From: an uncultured Acetatifactor sp.
GTDB lineage: Bacteria; Bacillota; Clostridia; Lachnospirales; Lachnospiraceae
Assembly: GCA_910585805.1 (NCBI GenBank)
Contig: CAJUFB010000048.1
Coordinates: 1-28,536, forward strand
Direction of reading: 5' to 3'
DNA: 28,536 nucleotides
Shown in pieces: positions 6,812-12,712 of the stretch. The translations under genes were made by a program, and so were the position numbers. Positions within the stretch are counted from its first letter, which is position 1. Every line of letters starts with the position of its first letter. The notes beneath the pieces are model-generated. The model did not search any database and had not been told where the DNA came from. It saw only the letters and a program-made list of their open reading frames with translations.

Positions 6812-6840
6812 TTTACACTTTAGGGCAGGATTGTTATAAT
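6812..6840 (+). promoter_or_regulatory. Near-consensus sigma-A promoter of the 62-codon gene
   Basis: TTTACA (6812-6817) and a perfect TATAAT (6835-6840) with 17-base spacing, plus a TGn extension (6832-6834). This is one of the strongest promoter matches in the window. Confidence 0.8.
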
Positions 6841-6888
6841 AAAAGCATCAGATACAAGTCAACCATACCAGCAGAAAGAGGTGAGCCT

Positions 6889-7077
6889 ATGCCGAGTGAT
6901 GCAGATATTATTAAAGACTATGTTTCCGAGTTTTCCAGACTGCAAAATTGGATGCTTGCCATTAAAGAAAAAGATCCGGCTACGTACAGTTCCATGCACG
7001 ACAGATATATTGAACTGAAAGTTACGCTGACCCGTCTGGGCGTCAATCTGGCAGAACTTGACAAAGTAAAGGAATAA
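6889..7077 (+). CDS. Small helical protein, 62 residues, unknown function
   Basis: I do not recognise a named family. The protein is hydrophilic and predicted all-helical, with heptad-like spacing (IIKDYVSEFSRLQNWMLAI and YIELKVTLTRLGVNLAEL), no signal peptide and no membrane segment. Translation is well supported: GAGGTGA lies just upstream of the ATG, a near-consensus extended -10 promoter lies about 50 bases upstream, and a strong hairpin follows the TAA. This monocistronic layout implies independent and probably high expression. A small antitoxin, adaptor or anti-sigma-like role is possible but nothing in the sequence decides this. Confidence 0.75.
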   Translation: MPSDADIIKDYVSEFSRLQNWMLAIKEKDPATYSSMHDRYIELKVTLTRLGVNLAELDKVKE

Positions 7078-7103
7078 CCACAATCAAACAGCATCCACAA
7101 AAG

Positions 7104-7152
7104 AAAGGTACAAAACCTTTATACTATACTAAAATAAAGGCTCTGTACCTTT
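7104..7152. terminator. Bidirectional terminator-like hairpin
   Basis: AAAGGTACA (7104-7112) pairs with TGTACCTTT (7144-7152), with an inner CCTTTAT/ATAAAGG stem. It lies between the convergent 62-codon gene and HD-domain gene. On the minus strand CTTTTGT follows the stem; on the plus strand the tail is weaker. Confidence 0.55.
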
Positions 7153-7199
7153 CCATTTGTTACTGCCCTTTTACGATTCTTCCTTAAAAAACGCTGCAC

Positions 7200-7784
7200 T
7201 CAGACTCTCTCCATCTCCCTGCCCACAGCATCCTCACAGGAACGCATGGCCAGAATCGTCTTCTCCAGCAGCTCGTCCAAAGTCCATCCCAGCCGCTCCG
7301 CCCCGGCGCTGATGACTTCCCTGGAGCATCCGGCGGCGAACCTTTTATCCTTATACTTTTTCTTCAGGCTGGATAATTCCATATCCATGACGCTCCTGGA
7401 CGGCCTCATCCTTGCCGCTGCCCCGATCAGGCCGGTGAGCTCATCGCAGGCAAACAGAATCTTCTCCATCAGGTGTTTTGGCTCCAGGTCACAGCACAGC
7501 CCATAGCCATGGCTGCAGATGGAATAGATCATGTCCTCGGAAACTCCCGCCTCCCGCAGAAGCTCCGGCGCCTTGACACAATGCTGTTCCGGATAAAGTT
7601 CGAAATCAATGTCATGGAGCAGGCCTGTGATGCCCCAGTATTCCTCATCCTCTCCGTTTCCCGTCTCTCCGGCAAAATAGCGCATCACACCCTCCACGGT
7701 AAGGGCATGCTGGATATGAAACGGCTCCTTATTATATTTTTTCAGAAGTTTCAACGCTTCCGCTCTTGAAATAGTACACTCCAT
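7200..7784 (-). CDS. HD-domain phosphohydrolase (HDIG-type)
   Basis: A 194-residue cytosolic protein of the HD superfamily, typically metal-dependent phosphohydrolases of nucleotides or phosphate esters. The metal ligands are visible in order: H26 in FHIQHALTV, H57-D58 in GLLHDIDFELYPEQH, H92 in CSHGYG and D114 in LFACDELTGLI. Length and layout match the stand-alone HDIG proteins common in Clostridia, whose substrate is usually unknown. I chose the ATG at 7784 because AAGGA lies about eight bases upstream; the frame is open to 7955, but the extra 57 residues do not look like protein of this family. Interspersed hairpin repeat copy B lies further upstream. Confidence 0.85.
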   Translation of the reverse strand: MECTISRAEALKLLKKYNKEPFHIQHALTVEGVMRYFAGETGNGEDEEYWGITGLLHDIDFELYPEQHCVKAPELLREAGVSEDMIYSICSHGYGLCCDLEPKHLMEKILFACDELTGLIGAAARMRPSRSVMDMELSSLKKKYKDKRFAAGCSREVISAGAERLGWTLDELLEKTILAMRSCEDAVGREMERV

Positions 7785-7959
7785 TTGTCTTATCCTTCCT
7801 TTCCCGTCTGTTATCATCCCATGCTCGCGAACGTATTCGATTTCCGCTCTCCACTCCATAATGCAGACACGCCCGCTCATTATGCCTTTCTGTCGGCAAA
7901 TTCTTTTCACCTGAGCGATTGGATGCTCATTGGAGTGTCCAACCCGCTCCCACATTCAT

Positions 7960-8055
7960 CTCGTGAGCGCATTCATCTGCCGCTGTCCCGGTTTTGCAGA
8001 AGCGCTCACCTGTTATACATTTACGGCGGCGAATGTTATTGAGCTCAAGTATAAA
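7960..8055 (+). repeat. Interspersed hairpin repeat, copy B
   Basis: CTCGTGAGCGCATT pairs through GTGAGCGC with GCGCTCAC at 8002-8009, followed by TGTTATACA and then a third arm GGCGAATGTT...CAAGTATAAA. Order and spacing match copy A. It occupies most of the gap between the HD-domain start and the isomerase stop. Confidence 0.55.
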
Positions 8056-8079
8056 TTACCGGCAGCAGAACCGCAGAAA

Positions 8080-8967
8080 TCAGGAAACCGTATCCGACTG
8101 TGCCTGAATCCTTCCGACCAGGTACCGCCCCGTACGCTCCATCAGTTTACAGGCATCCGGCACCAGTTGGGGCGGAAATCCCTCATAAAAGCTGTCCGCC
8201 TCAAAGGTAAAGTCCCCTTCATATCCGATCTCTGCCAACGCCCGGGTTATAGCCTCCCAGTTCAGGTTTTTCGTAAAGGGCATGGTATGGCAGTCGTGAA
8301 GATAATCCACATCATGGACATGGAGCGCCTGAAGCCTTTCTTTTCCCATGGCCCGGATAAAATCCTCCGGCTCCACGCCCACCAAAGCGCAATGCCCCAG
8401 GTCCAGGCATCCCACAATCCAGGGGGAATCCAGCGCATCCAACAGGCCGCAGAACTCCTCCGGCTGCGAACACACACTGTCCACAATATACCTGCGCTTA
8501 TTGTCGTACTGCCACATATTCTCCGCGCAGACCCTGATGCCGTACTCCTCGCAATAAGGAATCAGGCTACGGTAAAATGCCAGGTTTTCCTCCCACAGAC
8601 GCTGCTTTTCCTTCGCGTAAGTCAGGTGCTGGACGGGGTGAACTACGATATTTCGTATCCCCATAATCGCAGCGGCATTCATGGAGCGCAGGATCCGCTC
8701 TTTCGTCACACTGTCCTCCTGCTCCGTTCCGTAAGACGAGGGAAAAGGCGCATGGGCCTGGCCGAAACCAATCCCGTATTCCTCCCCCAGTTTCTTCAAA
8801 CGCAGAGCGTGCTCCCTCCACTCATCCGTACACCAGATGCCCTCTCCGCCAGCCATCTCAAAAAAGCCCCAGTCTATGGCATCAAAACCCGCTTCCGCCA
8901 GAATGCGGACGCTTTCCTCATCGCCGAATATTTCGGCTGTCTTTTCCGTTGTTGTAATCAGACGCAT
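8080..8967 (-). CDS. Sugar phosphate isomerase/epimerase-like TIM-barrel protein
   Basis: A 295-residue protein of the AP_endonuc_2 / xylose-isomerase-like TIM-barrel group, which includes hydroxypyruvate isomerase, inosose dehydratase and ketose 3-epimerases. The usual metal and substrate ligands are in order: H72 (QAHAPF), H110 (VVHPVQH), E149 (CAENMW), D189 and H192 (CLDLGHCALVG), H218-D219 (HVHDVDYLHDCH) and E256 (FTFEADSF). The exact substrate cannot be read from sequence. The ATG at 8967 has AGGAG eight bases upstream. No sugar transporter or kinase is adjacent, so it looks like a single-gene unit flanked on both sides by copies of the same interspersed hairpin repeat. Confidence 0.85.
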   Translation of the reverse strand: MRLITTTEKTAEIFGDEESVRILAEAGFDAIDWGFFEMAGGEGIWCTDEWREHALRLKKLGEEYGIGFGQAHAPFPSSYGTEQEDSVTKERILRSMNAAAIMGIRNIVVHPVQHLTYAKEKQRLWEENLAFYRSLIPYCEEYGIRVCAENMWQYDNKRRYIVDSVCSQPEEFCGLLDALDSPWIVGCLDLGHCALVGVEPEDFIRAMGKERLQALHVHDVDYLHDCHTMPFTKNLNWEAITRALAEIGYEGDFTFEADSFYEGFPPQLVPDACKLMERTGRYLVGRIQAQSDTVS

Positions 8968-9078
8968 CTCGTTTTCTCCTAATCCTTTTTCTATGAATCC
9001 ATCTTCTCTAAATCCCGCTTCTAAATCCTGCTTCTTCCTGACTTATACCCACAAACATAATTCATTGCCCTCTGCACA

Positions 9079-9144
9079 GTATAACGAGTGAACCCATTGG
9101 TAATCCAGAGCTGAAAGCGGCAATTAAATGCGTTCACGAGTATA
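9079..9144 (-). repeat. Interspersed hairpin repeat, copy C (inverted)
   Basis: On the minus strand TATACTCGTGAACGCATTT is followed by a gap and then GTTCACTCGTTATAC, the same arms as copies A and B in shortened form. It lies in the 327-base gap between the isomerase start and the metallophosphoesterase stop; the rest of this gap shows no gene. Confidence 0.55.
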
Positions 9145-9294
9145 AACTGTAACGCTTTTTTCAGATACACAAATACCTGGATTGCCAGAAACTCATGTAT
9201 TCCTGAAAATCACAGCATACCTGACCAGGCATGTCATGATAAAGCAGTCACCTGTCATCCTCAAATACAGAATCAACTCTCGGAAAATCCCGCA

Positions 9295-9915
9295 TCAGCG
9301 GATATGGTCCTGGGGATTTTCATCCTCAAACTCAAATACACACCTCTCATACGCATTGATAATATGCGTATCCAGATATTTGTCATATCGTTTATGCTGC
9401 CTTCCGTAGGACATGTGTACATGACCGTGTAGGAAATATTTGGGATGGTACTTTTCCATCAATGTGCGAAACACCTTAAACCCCTGATGAGGCAGATCCC
9501 GCCCGTCGTTTAGCTGGTAAGCCGGCGAATGTGTCACCAGGATGTCAAAGCCGCCCTTACGGAACAGCTTGAACCGCAGCTTTTTAACCCGCTTTTCCAT
9601 CTCTTTTTCCGTATACTGATGAGCTCCCGGCTTGTAGCGCATGGAGCCGCCCAGGCCCAGGATCCGTACCCCGTTATGGATATAAATGTCATCCTCAATA
9701 CAGATACAGCCTTCCGGCGGGATCTGTTCGTACTTCTTGTCATGGTTTCCATGAACATACAACAAAGGCGCTGAGGCAAATGTCACCAGAAAAGAAAGGT
9801 ATCGCGGATCCAGATCTCCGCAGGATATAATCAGATCGATCCCATCCAGCATACTTCTCTCGAAAAAATCCCACAGATATTTTGATTCTTCGTCCGCAAT
9901 TACCATAATTTTCAT
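9295..9915 (-). CDS. Metallophosphoesterase, clostridial type
   Basis: Calcineurin-like metallophosphoesterase of 206 residues. The dimetal motifs are GDLD (33-36), GNHD (56-59), THSP and HGHVH. The first motif, normally DxH, reads IADEES (D8-E9-E10), so the usual His ligand is replaced by Glu; this variant seems normal for a group of clostridial homologues. Substrate unknown; relatives act on phosphodiesters. The ATG at 9915 has AAAGG seven bases upstream; the frame continues to 9975, but that extension lacks a ribosome site. It lies 126 bases downstream of the ParB/BMP gene on the same strand with no terminator seen between, so the two may be cotranscribed. Confidence 0.85.
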   Translation of the reverse strand: MKIMVIADEESKYLWDFFERSMLDGIDLIISCGDLDPRYLSFLVTFASAPLLYVHGNHDKKYEQIPPEGCICIEDDIYIHNGVRILGLGGSMRYKPGAHQYTEKEMEKRVKKLRFKLFRKGGFDILVTHSPAYQLNDGRDLPHQGFKVFRTLMEKYHPKYFLHGHVHMSYGRQHKRYDKYLDTHIINAYERCVFEFEDENPQDHIR

Positions 9916-10041
9916 AAGAAAGCCTTTCTTCCCATAGCTGACGGCATATTCTGCCCCGAAAGGTCTCCGCCCCAAAAGCGATGCCTGCGCATATTGGGGG
10001 TTCAGGACGCAGAAGATTCTGCCGCTGCCCTGTTCATGCTG

Positions 10042-11946
10042 TCAGCTTTTTATACCCTGTTGCTTAATGACGGGTTCCGCTGTCTCCGTCAATTCTTCCT
10101 TCGTCGGAATAGAACCGATCACGTTCTCCGCCAGCCAGTCCATCGTCATGATCTCCTCCGGAAGCATACTGCGGTCCGGATCTTCCTGTACCACTCCGTC
10201 CTGGGAGTACAGAATGCCGGAAAACGGATTGAACCGGTCCGAACTGATGGTTGCTTTCAGCAGATCCACCAGACGCCTGGTTCCGATGGGGAGCTGTCTG
10301 GAACAAACCACATCTATCACCCCCGCCGATATGCCCCACCAGTAGTTGATCGCCTTGGTGGAATCGGTATCGTCATATTTCCATGTTCCATCCAATATGG
10401 TCCGGAGCAGCTGCTCATAGAATTTACCCCAGTGATACAACGGCATCGCCAGGTTTCTGGGATGGTCCCCGTCCATATGATAAATGCCGAAAAACCGGGA
10501 AGCCTCCTCCGGAATCACCATATCACGCCCTGAGATACAGGAAGAACCGGTTTCCCGTATTTTTTTATCCAGATCCACTTCCTTCAGAGTAGACCACTCC
10601 AGGTAAACCTTCGCCCTGGGATTGATCATCTTCGCCCCCAGCGCAAACGCGTTGATATTGGCTATGGAACCGAAGATCGGATAATCTGCAATGTAAGTCA
10701 GTCTGCTGTTCTCCGCCATGGCCCCCGCAATGGCGCCCATCAGGAACTTCGCCTCATGCATCCGCGAGTAATATGTACGAATATAGCGATGAGAAGTGTT
10801 CAATGAACAGTTTAAAATGCGCACCTCCGGATTGGCGATGGCCGCTTTCACGCTGGCCTGTACAAAGGGAGGCGTAGTGGTGAAGATCAGCCTGCAGCCG
10901 GCGTCAATGGCTTTCTGTATCAGGGAACCGACATTTTCCTCTGTTCCGTTTTCGAAACAGACTGTAGTCAGCTCATCGGAAAAAATCTGCTCCACGTACA
11001 ATCTTCCCAGCTCATGCGCATAGGTCCACGCCGAAGTTCCGGGTGTCTTCTCATAGATAAATGCCACTTTCAGCTTGGGAGAAGCCAACGGAAGCAGCTT
11101 GCTCAGCAGGGGCAGCGGTTTCTTTTCATGGCTGGGCTGCATTTTCAGTTCAATATCCTCTTCCTCCTGGAGAAGCTCGAATTCCTCCCAGGTCTTCACA
11201 ACCAGGTCCCGAAGCTCATTGGTTGTCTTTTCATCGACTGCATCATATCCGTGAAGAGAAATGAATGCCAGAAAGGCATCTCCCTCCGTGATCTTCAGTT
11301 TGCTGCCTCCCTTCGCGTCATACTCGGAGACAAAGCGGGTATACAGGGCGCTGAATTTCAGCAGTTCGTCCTCTGTCCACACCTCTCCCCACTCTTTTCC
11401 CGCCGCTTCCACCAGCTTTGCGAAGCTTCCTTCCTTGGAAAACCAGATATAGTTAATCGGGGCATACTGATAAAAATCCATAAATTCATAGTAAATCTTA
11501 TTTTCTTTCTCTTCGGTACGCTTCGGAACAATGCGGGTCACATTGCCCGGAATGGAGACAGCGCCGAAGTACTTCATGACGCTGACACGCTTATTGCCCT
11601 CCTCCACATAGAATTTATTCATATATTCATAAGCTTTAATGGGGTCACGGATGCCCTCGTCCTTCTGGCTCTCACTGAGATTGATCCACTTGGACGCGAA
11701 CTCCGAATCTTCATAGAGAATCGGCATAAAATTGCCCGCAAACGAACTGCTCCTCCCCACTGTCTTGGTCCCTACGATCTGCGCTATGGGTACCTGCACC
11801 AGACCCAGCGGCACCTCATGATAAGTGCCTTTCTCCGGCATGATATCATCCAGTACCTGCAAGGTTGGCTTTATCCCCCGAAGCATCCTGGACTGATAAT
11901 CCTTTTTTCCTGATCTAAATGCTTTCAAATAATCGTCTTTCGCCAT
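10042..11946 (-). CDS. Cytosolic ParB-like / BMP substrate-binding fusion protein
   Basis: A 634-residue protein. Residues ~291-590 resemble the basic membrane protein (BMP/Med) family of nucleoside- and lipoprotein-type periplasmic binding proteins, starting KLKVAFIYEKTPGTSAWTYA and including the GAIAGAMAE and GYDAV/WWGISAGVIDVV regions. Yet there is no signal peptide or lipobox: the N-terminus is MAKDDYLKAFRSGKK. Residues ~46-140 carry a ParB/sulfiredoxin-like segment with YVEEGNKRVSVMKYFGA, the characteristic EGNKR turn. The protein is therefore probably an intracellular ligand-binding sensor rather than a transporter component. No ABC permease or ATPase gene is nearby. Start supported by AGGAGG five bases upstream. 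A promoter at 12166-12194 gives a structured ~210-base leader. Confidence 0.85.
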   Translation of the reverse strand: MAKDDYLKAFRSGKKDYQSRMLRGIKPTLQVLDDIMPEKGTYHEVPLGLVQVPIAQIVGTKTVGRSSSFAGNFMPILYEDSEFASKWINLSESQKDEGIRDPIKAYEYMNKFYVEEGNKRVSVMKYFGAVSIPGNVTRIVPKRTEEKENKIYYEFMDFYQYAPINYIWFSKEGSFAKLVEAAGKEWGEVWTEDELLKFSALYTRFVSEYDAKGGSKLKITEGDAFLAFISLHGYDAVDEKTTNELRDLVVKTWEEFELLQEEEDIELKMQPSHEKKPLPLLSKLLPLASPKLKVAFIYEKTPGTSAWTYAHELGRLYVEQIFSDELTTVCFENGTEENVGSLIQKAIDAGCRLIFTTTPPFVQASVKAAIANPEVRILNCSLNTSHRYIRTYYSRMHEAKFLMGAIAGAMAENSRLTYIADYPIFGSIANINAFALGAKMINPRAKVYLEWSTLKEVDLDKKIRETGSSCISGRDMVIPEEASRFFGIYHMDGDHPRNLAMPLYHWGKFYEQLLRTILDGTWKYDDTDSTKAINYWWGISAGVIDVVCSRQLPIGTRRLVDLLKATISSDRFNPFSGILYSQDGVVQEDPDRSMLPEEIMTMDWLAENVIGSIPTKEELTETAEPVIKQQGIKS

Positions 11947-11958
11947 AATATCCTCCTA

Positions 11959-12033
11959 TTCCAGTTCCGCATATCCCCTACAGTTACCCCACCTGGCAGA
12001 GCATTTCCGGCCGCGAAAAGATGCGTCCGTAAA
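11959..12033. repeat. Leader direct repeat, proximal copy
   Basis: This ~75-base unit recurs at 12071-12147, offset 112 bases. The first 56 bases differ at one position. It directly precedes the AGGAGG of the ParB/BMP gene. Confidence 0.85.
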
Positions 12034-12090
12034 TCCTCTGGGCAACTTCCCGGGGATATGCTGTTTTATTTTCCAGTTCCGCATATCCCC
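11969..12090 (-). promoter_or_regulatory. Possible switch-like mRNA leader of the ParB/BMP gene
   Basis: In the minus-strand RNA, GGGGATATGC occurs twice (12090-12081 and 11978-11969), once per direct repeat. Between them lies one perfect complement, GCATATCCCC (12061-12052). The middle segment can pair 10 bp with either the upstream or the downstream copy but not both. The downstream copy is about 11 bases from the AGGAGG, so the alternative pairings could affect translation. I recognise no known riboswitch class. Confidence 0.4.
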
Positions 12091-12147
12091 TACAGTTCCC
12101 CCACCTGGCAGAGCATTTCCGGCCGCGGAAAAATGCCGCTTCGTAAA
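12071..12147. repeat. Leader direct repeat, distal copy
   Basis: Second copy of the unit at 11959-12033, slightly more diverged at its outer end (small insertions after the GGCCGCG core). Confidence 0.85.
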
Positions 12148-12165
12148 CCTTATCATCTGGTTTCT

Positions 12166-12194
12166 ATTATATGAAAGTATAGAAAGAATTGCAA
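12166..12194 (-). promoter_or_regulatory. Promoter of the ParB/BMP gene
   Basis: On the minus strand, TTGCAA (12194-12189) and a perfect TATAAT (12171-12166) are separated by 17 bases. Confidence 0.65.
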
Positions 12195-12263
12195 GGAAAA
12201 GAAAACCTGTTAACTGGCAAATTTAATTGCGTACATTTTATACAATTTATTTTAAAATTTTGC

Positions 12264-12292
12264 TTGACTTTTGATACAGCCCGGATTATAAT
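12264..12292 (+). promoter_or_regulatory. Promoter of tRNA-Arg
   Basis: TTGACT (12264-12269) and a perfect TATAAT (12287-12292) with a 17-base spacer. The mature tRNA begins 37 bases after the -10. Confidence 0.8.
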
Positions 12293-12329
12293 ATAAGACG
12301 TTGCAGGTGATATTTCATAATATCGAAAT

Positions 12330-12403
12330 GTGCGTTTAGCTCAGCTGGATAGAGCGTTTGGCTACGGACCAAAAGGTCGGGGGTTCGAATCCTCTAACGC
12401 ACG
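12330..12403 (+). tRNA. tRNA-Arg (anticodon ACG)
   Basis: Complete cloverleaf of 74 bases: acceptor GTGCGTT/AACGCAC with discriminator G, D stem GCTC/GAGC, anticodon stem TTTGG/CCAAA enclosing CTACGGA with anticodon ACG, and T arm GGGGG-TTCGAAT-CCTCT. CCA is not encoded. It has its own promoter and terminator. No duplicated 3' end or integrase was seen nearby. Confidence 0.95.
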
Positions 12404-12410
12404 CTGAAGA

Positions 12411-12440
12411 AAGAACCAGGTTATGCCTGGTTCTTTTGTT
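12411..12440 (+). terminator. Rho-independent terminator of tRNA-Arg
   Basis: AAGAACCAGG (12411-12420) and CCTGGTTCTT (12426-12435) form a perfect 10-bp stem with a 5-base loop, followed by TTGTTG after the stem's TT, a U-rich tail. Confidence 0.85.
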
Positions 12441-12444
12441 GTCC

Positions 12445-12673
12445 TGACAGTGACAGGCGCAGGTTCCTGTGGCGGCGGAACAACGATTACACACTGGTAA
12501 GCCTGATTCCGAATACCTTTCTGTTCACATTGTTCGCCTTTTACGGAACCTGCGATACCGGGACGCTTTTACCCATTTTCGCTTCCAGTTATGCGGTCTA
12601 TATCTCTACCTCGCTGCCGGACGCGCCCATATTATACCTGCCCCGGAAGATCCATCCCAATACTGCGGAATGA
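12445..12673 (+). pseudogene. C-terminal remnant of a VUT family queuosine precursor transporter
   Basis: The frame through 12470 reads RRRFLWRRNNDYTLVSLIPN, then TFLFTLFAFYGTCDTGTLLP, IFASSYAVYISTSLPDAPIL and YLPRKIHPNTAE, ending at TGA 12671-12673. This resembles the C-terminal end of a YhhQ/VUT-type transporter: FLW.RN, a polar/aromatic membrane helix with AFYG, and a final SL.D.P.LYL.RKI. There is no start codon, ribosome site or N-terminal half; the frame begins just past the tRNA terminator. It is therefore a truncated relic. The identification is from memory of the family pattern. Confidence 0.5.
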
Positions 12674-12712
12674 CAGAACGGATTTCCGGTGCCACGGTTT
12701 CCCGTGAAGAGC

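Noticed and set aside
7930..8982. 350-codon plus-strand frame opposite the isomerase gene
   Set aside because: The antisense gene has all ligands of the TIM-barrel family and a good start; the plus frame has none.
11956..12156. 66-codon minus-strand frame before the ParB/BMP gene
   Set aside because: It is produced by the duplicated leader unit and has no conserved protein character; the leader is better read as RNA.
12330..12403. tRNA-Arg as an attachment site of an integrated element
   Set aside because: No integrase and no duplicated tRNA 3' end were found in the window; only the adjacent transporter relic hints at past events.
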